Shown here: one piece after another, positions 35,478 through 48,319 of the stretch
Position numbering within the stretch: the stretch's first letter is position 1
How the letters are laid out: each line of letters begins with the position of its first letter
Origin: Cynocephalus volans
Lineage: Eukaryota; Chordata; Mammalia; Dermoptera; Cynocephalidae
Direction of reading: 5' to 3'
Assembly: GCF_027409185.1 (NCBI RefSeq)
Contig: NC_084463.1
Coordinates: 49,594,907 to 49,658,906, forward strand
Length of the DNA: 64,000 nucleotides
Notes under the pieces: generated by a model
What the model was told of the DNA's origin: nothing
What the model saw: the letters and a program-made list of their open reading frames with translations, nothing else
The model's database searches: none
Translations under genes and position numbers: made by a program

Positions 35478-37995
35478 ACAACTATACGCCAACAAATTTG
35501 AAAATCTGGAGGAAATGGATAAATTTCTGGACACACACAAGCTCCCAAAACTGAACCGTGAAGACGTAGAAAATTTGAACAGACCAATAACAATAAAGGA
35601 GATTGAAGCTGTTATCACTAGGCTCCCAACAAAGAAAAGCCCAGGACCAGATGGATTCACAGCAGAATTTTACCAAACATTCAAAGAGGAATTGACACCG
35701 ATTCTTTACAAACTATTCCAAAAGATTGAAACGGACGCAAATCTCCCAAACTCATTCTATGAAGCAAACATCATCCTGATACCAAAACCAGGTAAAGATA
35801 TAACCAAAAAAGAAAACTACAGGCCGATATCCTTGATGAATATAGATGCAAAAATCCTCACTAAAATACTAGCAAACAGAATACAGCAACACATACGAAA
35901 AATTATTCATCACGATCAAGTGGGATTCATCCCAGGGATGCAAGGTTGGTTCAACATACGCAAATCAATAAATGTGATACACCATATTAATAAACTCAAA
36001 CAGAAGGACCATATGATCATCTCTATAGATGCTGAAAAAGCATTTGATAAAGTTCAGCACTCATTCATGACAAAGACCCTCTATAAGTTAGGTATAGAGG
36101 GAAAATATCTCAACATAATTAAAGCCATATATGACAAACCCACTGCCAATATCATCCTGAATGGGGAAAAGCTGAAAGCTTTTCCTTTAAGAACAGGCAC
36201 TAGACAAGGATGCCCACTCTCACCACTCCTATTCAACATAGTGTTGGAAGTACTAGCCAGAGCAATCAGAGAAGAGAAGGAAATAAAGGGCATCCAGATT
36301 GGAAAAGATGAAGTCAAACTGTCCCTGTTTGCAGATGACATGATCCTATATATCGAACAGCCTAAAACCTCTACAAATAAACTGTTGGAATTGATAAATG
36401 ATTTCAGCACAGTAGCAGGATACAAAATCAACACACAAAAATTAGTAGCATTTCTTTTCTCCAATAGTGAACATGCAGAAGGAGAAATCAAGAAAGCCTG
36501 CCCATTTACAATAGCCACCAAAAAAATAAAATACTTAGGAATTGAGTTAACCAAGGAGGTGAAAAATCTCTATAATGAGAACTACAAACCACTGCTGAGA
36601 GAAATTAGAGAGGATACAAGAAGATGGAAAGATATTCCATGCTCTTGGATTGGAAGAATCAACATAGTGAAAATGTCCATACTACCCAAAGTGATATACA
36701 AATTCAATGCAATCCCCATCAAAATTCCAAAGACATTTTTCTCAGAAATGGAAAAAACTATTCAGACATTTATATGGAACAATAAAAGACCACGAATAGC
36801 CAAAGCAATGCTCAGCAAAAAAAATAAAGCTGGAGGCATAACACTACCTGACTTTAAGCTATACTACAAAGCTATAATAACCAAAACAGTATGGTACTGG
36901 CATAAAAACAGACACACTGACCAATGGAATAGAATAGAGAATCCAGAAATCAACCCACACACTTACTGCCATCTGATCTTTGACAAAGGCACCAAGCCTA
37001 TTCACTGGGGAAGGGACTGCCTCTTCAGCAAGTGGTGCTGGGATAACTGGATATCGATATGCAGGAGAATGAAACTAGATCCATACCTCTCACCGTATAC
37101 TAAAATCAACTCAAAATGGATTAAGGATTTAAATATACACCCTGAGACAATAAAACTTCTTAAAGAAAACATAGGGGAAACACTTCAGGAAATAGGACTG
37201 GGCACAGACTTCATGAATACGACCCCAAAAGCACGGGCAACCAAAGGAAAAATAAACAAATGGGATTATATCAAACTAAAAAGCTTCTGCACAGCAAAAG
37301 AAACAATTAAAAGAGTTAAAAGACAACCAACAGAGTGGGAGAAAATATTTGCAAAATATAAATCTGACAAAGGATTAATATCCAGAATATATAAGGAACT
37401 CAAACAACTTTACAAGAAGAAAACAAGCAACCCAATTAAAAAATGGGCAAAAGAGCTAAGTAGGCATTTCTCTAAGGAAGATATCCAAATGGCCAACAGA
37501 CATATGAAAAAATGCTCAACATCACTCAGCATCCGGGAAATGCAAATCAAAACCACATTGAGATACCATCTAACCCCAGTTAGGATGGCTAAAATCCAAA
37601 AGACTATGAACGATAAATGCTGGCGAGGCTGCGGAGAAAAAGGAACTCTCATACATTGTTGGTGGGACTGCAAAATGGTGCAGCCTCTATGGAAAATGGT
37701 ATGGAGGTTCCTTAAACAATTGCAAATAGATCTACCATACGACCCAGCCATCCCACTGTTGGGAATATACCCAGAGGAATGGAAATCATCAAGTCGAAGG
37801 TATACCTGTTCCCCAATGTTCATCGCAGCACTCTTTACAATAGCCAAGAGTTGGAACCAGCCCAAATGCCCATCATCAGATGAGTGGATACGGAAAATGT
37901 GGTACATCTACACAATGGAATACTACTCAGCTATAAAAAGAATGAAATACTGCCATTTGCAACAACATGGATGGACCTTGAGAGAATTATATTAA
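35413..37995 (+). pseudogene. L1 ORF2, second segment: reverse transcriptase and Cys-rich domain
   Basis: Open for 860 codons but lacking its own natural start; the ATG at 35413 lies in the overlap with the first segment and real ORF2 sequence begins around 35455 ([14 protein letters not shown]). RT motifs in order: [70 protein letters not shown] and the catalytic FADD at 36328-36339 (about residue 700 of a continuous ORF2). The C-terminal CX3CX7HX4C knuckle is intact (CWRGC...HCWWDC, from ~37618). Near 37935-37939 the A-run appears one base short: the conserved last ~35 residues continue in the next frame to TAA at 38055-38057, while this frame stops at 37993. Confidence 0.9.
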
Positions 37996-38057
37996 GTGAA
38001 ACAAGTCAGGCACAGAAAGAGAAATACCACATGTTCTCACTTATTGGAGGGAGCTAA

Positions 38058-38280
38058 AAATTAATATATAAATTCACACACATACACACATACACACACA
38101 AACCGGGGGGGGGGGGAAGAAGATATAACAACCACAATTATTTGAAGTTGATACAACAAACAAACAGAAAGGACACGGTTGGGGGGGAGGGGGGGAGGCA
38201 GAAGGGAGGGAGGTTTTGGTGATGGGGAGCATTAATCAGCTACAATGTATTTCGACAAAATAAAATTAAAAAAAAAAAAT
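38058..38280 (+). promoter_or_regulatory. L1 3'UTR, G-rich tract, poly(A) signal and tail
   Basis: Contains a (CA)n-like stretch (38073-38100), a run of 12 G at 38105-38116, and a second polypurine block with several G runs at 38181-38212, able in principle to form a G-quadruplex. The poly(A) signal AATAAA lies at 38259-38264 and the A-tail at 38268-38279. G-rich polypurine tracts are a known feature of mammalian L1 3'UTRs. Confidence 0.9.
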
Positions 38281-38294
38281 AAGAGACAACTTAG
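38281..38294 (+). repeat. Target-site duplication, right copy
   Basis: AAGAGACAACTTAG, identical to 31517-31530. Confidence 0.95.
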
Positions 38295-39350
38295 AGAACT
38301 GGAGAAAATATTTTTAAATTATACATCTGACAAAGTGTTTATATCCAGAATTTATAGGAAATTCAACTTAATAACAAAATAATAATAATAATTATCTAAT
38401 TTTAAAAATGGACAAAGGACCCGAGCAGACATTTCTCAAAAGAAGACATGCAAATGACCAAGAGGCACATGAAAAAATGCTCAACATCACTAATAATTAG
38501 GAAAATTCAAATCAAAACCGCAGTGAGATATCACCTCATCCCAGTTAGAATGACTAATATCAAAAAGACAAAAAAAAAATGCTGGTGATGATGTGGATAA
38601 AGGAAACTCTTATGCTATACATTGGTGGGAATGTAAATTAGTACAGCCATTTTATAAATATAATAAATTAAATATAGATCTACCATAAATTCCAGCAATC
38701 CCACTAATGGATGTATATTCAAAGGAAATGAACTCAGTGTTTTGAAGAGATATTTGTACTCCCATGTTGACTGCAGCACTGTTCATAGTAGCCAAAATAT
38801 GAAATCAACCTAAATGCACATCAACAGATAAATGGATAAAGAAAGAATAAAATAATTTTTAGACATGAAAAGTAAAATCCTGTTATTTGTGACAACATAG
38901 ATGAGCTTGGGGTGAATTATGTTAAGTGAAATAAGCCAGACACAGAAAAAAAAAATCTTCATAATCTCACCTATATGTGAAATCTAAAAGAAAAAATATT
39001 TTATAGAAGTTGAGAGTAGAATAGTGGTTACCAGAATCTGGGGAGAATAAAGAAAAGGGGGAGGGATGTTGAGAGTTTGGTCAGCAGGTGCAATGTTGCA
39101 GTTATACAGGAGGAATAGAATTGTTACTCTGTTGCACAGTGGGTGACTATAGCTAACAATAATGCAGCATTGCATATTTCAAATATCAAGAAGAGGATTT
39201 TGACTATTCTCTCAAAAAAGATAAATGTTTAAGGTGACGGATATAATAATTACCGAAATTTGGTCATTACACAATGTGTTCATGTATCAAAATAGCACAT
39301 TATACCCCATAAATATCTACAATTATTGTGTCAGTAAAAGTAAGGAAACC
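38295..39350 (+). repeat. Older L1 hosting the full-length L1, right part (3' end)
   Basis: Picks up ORF2 exactly after the duplication (GAGAACTGGAGAAAATATTT), runs through 'catttctcaaaagaagacatg' and 'ctggtgatgatgtggataaagg', then an L1MA/MB-type 3'UTR ending near the 'ccataaatatctacaattattg' phrase. Frames are broken. With 31395-31516 this makes a ~1.2-kb 5'-truncated element. Confidence 0.85.
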
Positions 39351-39959
39351 ATTGGCAATATAAAGTCCTGATCAAGTGGTTATTTCATGTCAAGCAGGTG
39401 AAGTGTGTCTTTTAGGTTTCTGGTGAGTCTGTGACTAGATATGGAAACATCAAGAAATTTATGTATTGCTCTCTGGTTTTTCTTATTTTAGGCATAAAAA
39501 TAACACAACTTAGTTATAAAAATAAAGGCCATCTAGAAGATCCATAATGTGCTTATATCATATTTTTTTAGATAATAATGTAAATAATTTAAGAATATTT
39601 TTAGGAAACCTGGGCTTACTGAGACTATTTTTTGTAAACGCTTAAGAGTGTTGATAACCCTGCTATACTTTGTTTCTATAGAAACAAGAGTGCCATCTGT
39701 CCTTCCAAGGACTTGGAGATTTTCATTAAAAATCTGATTAATCCACCAATCTTCATTTGTTATGCTAACAAATTTGTTGTAATGACCAGTTATATGCTTT
39801 AATTAAAAGTTTTTTTTCTTTCGGAATATGTTTAACATTTAATAGATTACATAAAATAATGCCCCTGCTGTCTGATAGTTAGCAATCCTGTTATAGTAAC
39901 AAAATTAGAAAGAGAAAAGAATCGTTTTTAAAATTAGTGGAATCCGATCAAAGATAACA
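39351..39959. other. AT-rich interval, nothing recognised
   Basis: No repeat or gene that I can support. Confidence 0.35.
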
Positions 39960-40515
39960 CTAAGTAAATTAAAATTCAAGCACGGTTTTTAAAATGAAAA
40001 TTGACAAACTAATGGTAAAATTTGTATGACATGCAAAAGGCCAAGAAAAGCCAAGACATTTTTAAAGAAGAACTAAATAAGAGAAACTGCTCTCTATATA
40101 CAAAAACTCAACATAAATCTACATGAATTAAGGCAGTAATATTGTAACAAGTATAAAAAATAGGCCCATGAAAAAGAGCAGAACCCCTAACAGACCCATA
40201 CATGTGGATACATAAGCTATTACAAAGAAATACTATAGATTACTAATAGAAATACATTTAAAAGTTAATAGTGCTAGATCATTTGGATAAATGCATGTAA
40301 AAAAATGTTAAAATATATTTTATACTACCCACAAAAATCCGTTCCAGAAAGAATGTGGCTTTAAATATAAATGTTGAAAAATAAACTTTGAAAAGATAGA
40401 TTATTTTCATCACTCTGCGTGGAGATAGAAATTTTAAGCCGACCACATAAGCAATAGCTGTAAAAAGAGAGATTGATAAATTGGACTGCATTCAAGTTAA
40501 ATATTTCTTGGTGCT
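39960..40515 (+). repeat. Ancient L1 ORF2 fragment (plus)
   Basis: Wording such as GGCCAAGAAAAGCCAAGACA (40039), 'ccccctaacagacccatacatgtgg' and TTGATAAATTGGACTGCATT (40472) follows old L1 ORF2 order. It stops where the unidentified repeat begins. Confidence 0.55.
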
Positions 40516-41900
40516 TTCCGTTTCTTGGACTTCCTGTGTTCAGTAAAGCTAATCTGCAGGAATAAAGGAGGTTGCCTCCCAACTTCACAGTGACTAGAAA
40601 GTGCAGGTGTGAGTGTAGGAGGACAGCCAGCAGCACTCCTGGGGGGTGGGCAGTGCAGACCTGTCTATTCTGGTTCCAGGATGGCCTCCACCTCTGATGA
40701 GAAAGTGAGTCCTCCCTGATTCAGTGATTCAGATATGACTTTGTAGGATGGTCCTGACACACCAGATTGAGGACTGTTTAATAGTGTATCAAAAATGGCA
40801 CATTAGCGGTACACCAGCCTGTACCTGAGTCTGAAAGCCGGTGCCCTGGGGAAGAGGAACAGTATTAATAAATGAATGTCACCACTTTAAAATCAGTTGG
40901 TATTGGTTAGAAAAGGGGACCACAGATGTGGCAGTTATAATTAGTGTTAAGGTTCACCTTAGTGTGCGTTATAACAAAGTGGTGGTTGGTGGGTGTCACA
41001 GAAACAGAATATCTGTCAGTTGCTAAACAGCATTTTCTCTACTCCTGATTTTGTGAAATAAAACAATCCCATGAGTAGAATCAGCACAGGAGACTGAAAT
41101 GTAGGTGGCAGCACACACCACCACAGGAGCCTGGACAGCCACATCTCTGTGAGATATCTTGAGAAGGTCAGTGTATTTTCCAACCCTCTGTGCTGCTGGA
41201 AATGGAGGTGATTTTTCTGCCTTCCATAAATGTACCTGCCCAACCAGGTAGGGAGCATAGAGAAAAATGCAGCCTGCATTCTGCTTCTAGTGCAAGTGCC
41301 CTGGCTCAGGCTGTGTCCTTTGTAGGAAAGATCACTGTTCCTTGTATGTTTGGAGGAGAAATTTTCCTAATTCACACAAAGGTGCTGTATGGTCTAGCCT
41401 GAGACCCTAAAACCACTGGAAAACAGGTGTGGAGGCCACCAGGAATCTCTTGGAACAATGGGTATACATTGGGAAATGTGAAATGGCTTTCTACTTGTTT
41501 TGAAGAAAGGGTGATTATCTTTACTTCTGTTTTGTTAAGGACTGGGACAGACATGGCCTGTGGAAATGAGCTCACACATGGAAAATTTTGGACCCCAGAT
41601 ATTTCTACTCTGTGGTTTTCCAGGAATTAGGTAAGTTGTTTTCCCTTTGGTGGCTCCCGTTTATAACAAAGGCCAAGGCTCTTGTGCTTGTTGTGCTTGT
41701 ACAGTTTACATGACAGTTATGAGCCTGGAGAGAGATTAGTTGATGACATTTCTTACAGCCACATCTTGGGGTCTCATCTCATACACATGGATTCACATCA
41801 AAGACCCAGCTGGGTGAATGTCTGTTTCTCAGCTCCATTAACACTGAGAGCTCAAGAGGCAGGTGGGTGATGAGATGATGCAGGATGATTTTCAGTGAAA
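40516..41900 (+). repeat. Unidentified interspersed repeat, copy B (plus)
   Basis: Inverted relative to the copy at 1-1235 and colinear with it (see that entry for landmarks). It abuts an old L1 on the left. Contains AATAAA at ~41057, without evidence that it serves as a poly(A) signal. Short frames are not shared between copies, so it is probably non-coding. Confidence 0.55.
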
Positions 41901-42795
41901 TGTTAGGAGAATTCTCTGTTCAATATTTACTGTGCCATAACTAGAGTAATTGTTTCCAGACATAAAAATATAGCATGAATCTTATAAGGCTTGTAAAAGG
42001 ATATTTGATAATTTTAAAAATTTGATAGGCTTGTAAAAGGATATTTATAATTTTCTGATGTATTTGAATTTGAATTGTATTTTTTTATTTTAATATTTTT
42101 TAAATTTAATTTGCTGTGTTCATTCACATTAAATTTCACCTAGTAAGACACAAATCTGAACGAATTCAGTATACTTATGTTTTTGTTCTTTTCAGTTTGA
42201 AAATACTTGAAAAAATTTCAAAACTTTTAGGAATACTTAAACTTATGACATCATAAAACACGAGATATTCCTAACATTATGCAGTAATGAATTTTTAACA
42301 GGTGGCTATAAAGATGGTTTTGTTTATTCCATTATAGTAATTGCTAATAAAGTAATTTTTTTCTGTTTACCATAAAATTATCTGTAAATATTCGTAAGCT
42401 AATGACTAGCTTAGATGAATGTGAACTAAATAATTAAGTATGAGTTCAAATATTTTCTTAAATCCAGATTTAGTATTTTAATTTTTCTAAATAAACTAAA
42501 ACGTATAATTGATCAGAATATTAGGTTGAGTAAAATTTTTATAACAGTGAGTTAAAAATAATTTGCAATACTTGAAAAAATAATGTACATTTTCTAAAAA
42601 GTTTTGTAAGTTAAAATCACTGATGTCTTCTTCAAAAGTTTTGAGCTTTATTTGTCTATTAAAGCATATATTTTTAAAATAAGTGATAATTACATTTTGA
42701 CTCAGTTACTGAGTCTTCACAAATTTTCTGTTAACGTTTTCTGAATTCAGTAGGGATAGTTTTCTCATACCTACACATCTTTGAAACAAAAGATA
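41901..42795. other. AT-rich interval
   Basis: Includes a local duplication: a GGCTTGTAAAAGGATATTT phrase at ~41988-42006 recurs at ~42028-42046. Otherwise nothing recognised. Confidence 0.4.
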
Positions 42796-44529
42796 GAGAG
42801 GGTGGAATCAGGCCCACCTCACAACCTTGCCCTCATCCCTGAGAAGAAGTTCTGCAAACTGGCTTCCAGGGTAACAATACCCAGCTGAGCTGAAGTGTGT
42901 CCATGCCCTGGCTAAGAGACACAGCCCAGCCGTCATGCCCATGGCATACCCATCCCTGAGTCTTTGAGCCATTGCATGCCCATGCTTCTGAATGAGAAAC
43001 AGCCCAGTTGAAGTGCCCATGCCAGGTCCACCCTTTGTCACAGAAGCAGTACAGTGACCCTGTCCCTGGTGTACCAGTGTCAGAGCCCCTGACACACCAC
43101 ATATGCAAACCCTCAGACTGAGAATCAGTCTAACAACCCCATTCCCAGTGAGCCACCCTGTGACAACTGACCAGAAGGGTGCTTGCACACACCTTCAACC
43201 TGAGAAACAATCCAGTGATTCCCAGTGCAATCCCAGAGCAATGAGGATCTTGAAGACATACCTAATGTGGCTTACAGTTAAAGAAGCTGAAGAGCCTACA
43301 CTACTGCATCCACACAGAACAAAGTCAATGTACCCTTCACAGTCAACACCATAAGCCACATTTGAAAGTGAAAGTCTTTTCCCAAACTGCCTACTCTACA
43401 AAACTCAAAGAGACAACTGTTCCACCAGATGCACAGATATCAATTCAGGGCAACTAGAAACATTAAAAAAAAAAAAGAAATATGATATACCAAAGAAACA
43501 TAATAATGCCCCAGTAACTGATGCAAAAGGACATGTCAATAGGTAATTGCCAACTTGCCAGGAAAAAAAAAATTAATGATTTTAATGAAACTCACTCAGA
43601 TACAAGTGAGTACAGACAAATAAAATCAGAAAAATAATCCATGACCTGAATGATAAATTTAGCAAAGATAAATATCATTTTAAAAAACCAAAAAGAAAAC
43701 TTGGGACTGCAGAATTCACTGAATAAAATAAATATATCAGAGAATCTCAACAATGGACTAGATCAAGAAGAAAAAGATAATTTCTGATCTTGAAGACAGC
43801 TCATTAAAATAACCTGGAAAGACCTAAATAAATGAATAAATAAACAGAATGGAATAAACAGAGCCTGCAAGATCTTGGAGATACCAATAAGCAGGTATAC
43901 TTATATCAGATAAAGCAGACTTTATATCAAAATCTGTACAAAGAGAAAAAGTAGGGCATTATATAAAAATAAAGGAATAAAAAACACAAGAGGATATAAC
44001 AGTTAAAGATATATATGCATTCAACAATACCAGAGCACCAGATGTATAAAGAAAATATCATCAGATTTAAAGGGAGAGATGGGCACCAAAACAGTAATAG
44101 ATGGGGACTTTAATACACCACTCTCAGCACTGCACAAATCATCTGGACAGAAACTCAACAAAGAAACATCGGGTTTAAATGATACCATAGACCAGATGGG
44201 TCTAACAGACATTGTAGAATTTTCCTCCAACAGGTACAGAATACACATTTTTTTATCAGCACAAGAAACATTCTCCAGAATTGACCATATGTTAGGCCAC
44301 AAAACAAGTCTCAACAAGTTCAAAAAAATCAAAATCATAGCAAGTATTTTTTCTGACAACAATGAAATTTAACTAGAAATCATAAGAAGAGGAACTGTCA
44401 AAACTCTACAAATACATAGAAATTAAACAACATGCTCCTGAACAACCAATAAGAAATTAAAAAGAAAATTAAAGAATGTCTTGAAACAAATAAGAACAAA
44501 AACACAGCATACTGAAATCTACGGAATAC

Positions 44530-44690
44530 AGGGAGGTTTTGGTGATGGGGAGCATTAATCAGCTACAATGTATATCGACAAAATAAAATTTAAAAAAAAA
44601 AATAAATAAATAAATAAAAAATAAATTTAAAAAAAATAAATGTTCTTATCAAAAATCAAACCAAACCAAAATAAAAAAAAAAAAAAAGTT
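44530..44690 (+). mobile_element. Minimal 3'-end insertion of the young L1 family
   Basis: 44530-44590 is nearly identical to the last ~60 bp of the full-length L1 (38208-38267), including GGGAGCATTAATCAGCTACA, with one T-to-A change (GTATATCG versus GTATTTCG) and AATAAA. A long A-rich tail expanded into (AAAT)n follows. It interrupts the older L1, which resumes at about GTTTATAGCAGTAAACACC (~44688). An extreme 5' truncation. I could not define the duplication because of the A-rich flanks. Confidence 0.8.
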
Positions 44691-46870
44691 TATAGCAGTA
44701 AACACCTATATCAAAAAAAAAAAATATTTTAAGACAACCTGATGGTTCACTGCAAGAAAATGAAAAAGCAGGAACCAACCAACCCCAAACAAGTAGAAAA
44801 AAGAAATAATAAAAATCGGAGCAGCAGTAAATGAAATTGAGACTAAAAATACAACACAAAAGGTCAATCAAATGAAAAGGTGATGTTTTGAAAAGAAAAC
44901 AAAATCAACAAACTATTGGCCAGACTAACCAGGAGAAAAGGAGAAAATACCCCCAAAAATAAAATCATAGATACAAAAGATGACATTAAAACTGATACTG
45001 CAGAAATACAAAGGATCATTGTAGACTGTTGTTAGCCACTATATACCAATAAATTCCAAAACCTAGAGAAAATGGATAAATTCTTGGACACATAGTGCCT
45101 ACCAAGAAGAAATAGAAAATATGAGCAGACCAATAACAAGTAATGAGGTTGAATCAGTAACTAAAAGTCTGTCAACAAAGAAAAGCCCAGGACCAGATGG
45201 TTTCACTGCTGAACTCAACCAAAATTTAAAGAACCATTAGCACTACTGTTTCTCAGACCATTTAAAAAAAAAATTGAAATGGACAGAATTTTTCCAAACT
45301 CATACTATGAGGCCAGAATTACCCTCATACAAAAGCCAGGCAATGACACACACACATAAGAAAACTTCAGGCCAATATCCCTGATGAACATAGCTGCAAA
45401 AAATCCTTAATAAAATACTAGCAAACTAAATCCAACAGTGCATCAAAAAGATGTACCATAATCGTGCGGATTTATCCCAGAGATGTAAGAATGGCTCAAC
45501 ATATGCAAGTCAGTAAAAATGATATGCCACATCAATAGAATAAATGGAAAAAAAATGACCATCTCAATAGATGCAGAAAGCACATTCAGTAGGATTCAAC
45601 ATCTTCTCATGATAAAAAGCAGATTAGGTATAGAAGGAAATTATCTCAACACTATAAAGGTCATGTATGACATACCCACAGCTAACATCACACTGAATGG
45701 GAAAAATCTAGAACAAGGCAAGGATGCCACTCTCAGTAGTTTTATTCAACACAGTAGTGGAAGTTCTAGCCAGAGCACTTAGGCAAGAGAAAGGAATGAA
45801 GGTCATCTTAATTGGAAAGGAGGAAGTCAAATTGTCCTGGGTTGCAGATGACATAATTTTATATAGAGAGAAACTTTAAAAAAACTCTATTTTAAAAAAA
45901 ATCCTAGACATAAGCAAATTAAGTAAAGTTGCAAAATACAAAATCAACGTACAAAAATTAGTAGCATTTCTATACACCAACAGCAAACTAGCAGAAAAAG
46001 AAATCAAGAAAGCAACCCCATTTACAAAAAACACAAAAATGCTTAGGAATGAATTTAACCAAAGAGGTGAAAGATCTCTACAGTGAAAAGTATAAAGAAA
46101 TTAAAGATGACCAGAAAGATGGAAAGACATCCTATGAACATGGAATGGAGGAATCAGTATTATCAAAATTGACCAATAGATTCAATGCATTCCCCATCAA
46201 ATAACCAATGAAATACTTCAGAGAAATAGAAACAACAATCCAAAAATTTATTTGGAAACACAAAAAACCTCACATGGCCAAACAATTCTGAGAAAAGATA
46301 ATACAGTGGGAGGAATCAGTCACCTTGACTTCAAAATATAGAACAAAACTATAGTAATCAAAACAGCATGGTACTTGCACAAAAACAGACACACACACCA
46401 ATGGAACAAAATATGGAATACAGAAATAAATTCATGTACCTAAAACCAACTATTTTTGGACAAAGGAACCAAGAACATATATTGGGGAAAAGACAGTGTC
46501 TTAAAAAAGTGCTTGGAAAACTGGAGAGTCATGCTCAGAAGAATAAATCTGGAATCCTATCTCTCACCATATACAAAAGACAACTCAAAATGGATTAAAG
46601 ACTTCGACTTAACACTGGAAACTATAAGACTATTAAACACAGGGGAAATGGTTCAGGATGTAGGACTGAGCAAATTTTTATGAATAACATCTCAAAAGCG
46701 CAAACAACAAAAGTAAAAATAAATGGGATTATATCCAACTAAAAAGCTTCTGCTCAGCAAAGGAAACAATCAACAGCATGAAGAGACAATCTGCAAAAAG
46801 GGAGAAAATATCTGTAAACTAGTCATCTGACGGGATAAATATCCAGAATATACAAAAAACTCAATAGTAA

Positions 46871-46890
46871 AATAATAATAATAATAATTC
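46871..46890 (+). repeat. (AAT)n microsatellite inside L1
   Basis: AATAATAATAATAATAATT in the older L1, grown from an A-rich site. Confidence 0.8.
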
Positions 46891-47880
46891 AATTTAAAAA
46901 TGGGCAAATGAGCTTTATATACATTTCTCAAAAGAAGAAATACAAATGGCCAGCAGGTATATTTAAAAATAATAAATATCACTAATCATCAGAGAAATGC
47001 AAACAAAACCACAATGACATATCATCTGACCCCACTTAGAATGGTGATTATAAAAAAGACAGAAAAAAACAAATGCTTGTGAGGATGCAGAGAAAGAGGG
47101 ACTCATACATTGTTGTAGGAAATGTAAATTAGTACAGTCATTATGGGAAACAGTATGGGGGTTTATTAAAAAAACTGTAAGTAGAACTACCTCATAATCC
47201 CGCAGTCCCACTACTTGATATATATCCAAAAGAAAGGAAATAAACATGTTGAAGAGATATCTGTACTCCCACATTTATTGTGGCCATATCCACAATAGCC
47301 AAGATTCAGAAACAACTTGTAAGTGTCCATCAACAGATAATTGGATAAAGAAAATTGTATAGTTTATACCACAATGCAGTACTACTCAGCCATAAAACAG
47401 AATGAAATTCAGCCATTTGCAGCAACATGGATGATCTTGGAGAAACTTATGTTAAGTGAAATAAGCCAGGCACAGAAAAAGAAATAGCTCATATTCTCAC
47501 TCATGTGTAAACTAAGTGTTGCTCTTATACAAGTAGAGAGTAGAATGGTGGTTAGTCGAGACTGGTAAATGTAGTGGATGGGAGATAAGGACAGCATGGT
47601 CAATGGATACAAAATTATAGCTAGATAGGAAAGAGAGTAATATTTAGTATTCTATAGTCCTGTAGGGACACTAGAGTTAACAATTTATTATATAATTTCA
47701 ACTAAGTAATAGGATTTTGAATGTTCCCAACACAAAGACATGACATATGATTAAGGTGATAGATACCTTAATTACCCAGATGTGATCATTACACACTGTT
47801 CAAATGTACCCATATATCACATTGTACTCCACATATCTACATAATTATCTCAGTCAATTAAGAAAAAATAAATTTAAACA

Positions 47881-48319
47881 AGTTAAAGACAGAAGTATAA
47901 GCTACCAGTAACTTGGAAGAAAAATAATGGGAAGTTAATACTTACTGGGAGCAGAGTTTATGTTTTGGATTACAAAAGTTTTGGAAATGGATAGAAGTGA
48001 TGGTTACCCAGCATTGTCAATGTAATTTACTCCACAGAATTGTATGTTTGAAAATGGTTAAAATGGAAAATCTTATTACACGTATATTTTTTACCACACC
48101 ACAATTTTTTTTTTAATTAAAATTAAGTAAAACATTTACAAATTTGAATACTACTCTAATTTCATCTTTATGTGTTAATGTACTGGGTGCAGATAACTTT
48201 ATATCTAAGAAACTCTTCATTTTAACAAGCACTTCCTTGTGTGAGACTCTGCTGAGAGTATAGCTTAATTTTTATGTGAATATATATACATATTGTAATG
48301 ATGAACAAGCTAACTGTAC
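47881..48319. other. Unannotated AT-rich interval
   Basis: No feature supported; poly-T near 48106-48115. Confidence 0.35.

Larger units (their letters stand above)
31531..38280 (+). mobile_element. Full-length LINE-1 retrotransposon
   Basis: A complete ~6.75-kb L1: 5'UTR, ORF1, 187-bp spacer, ORF2, 3'UTR with G-rich tract, AATAAA and A-tail, flanked by a perfect 14-bp duplication. It lies inside an older L1. The perfect duplication, the intact ORF1 and an ORF2 with only two single-base lesions indicate a recent insertion. Lineage-wise it is an ordinary mammalian L1 with FADD-type RT. Confidence 0.95.
42800..47880 (+). repeat. Older L1 (plus), internally deleted and interrupted
   Basis: 42800-43400 is a 5'UTR with about five degenerate ~60-bp units around GAGAAACAGCCCAG-like phrases (42895-43245). 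43520-43850 looks like ORF1 N-terminal coiled-coil sequence. The element then jumps at about 43885 to the ORF2 endonuclease (CAGGTATACTTATATCAGAT), so most of ORF1 is deleted. ORF2 follows with EN, RT (AAAAGCCCAGGACCAGATGG at 45181; catalytic box mutated to VADD near 45843) and a 3'UTR ending near 47880. Dozens of stops and shifts: a dead element. A small younger insertion lies at ~44530-44690. Confidence 0.8.

Noticed and set aside
36081..36554. 157-codon frame antisense to L1 RT, and similar antisense frames at 33244-33636 and 37410-37907
   Set aside because: Shadows of the ORF1 and ORF2 coding strand.
42895..43245. Regularly spaced units suggesting an array such as CRISPR
   Set aside because: Units are degenerate throughout with no unique spacers and fit an L1 5'UTR tandem repeat; the DNA is mammalian.
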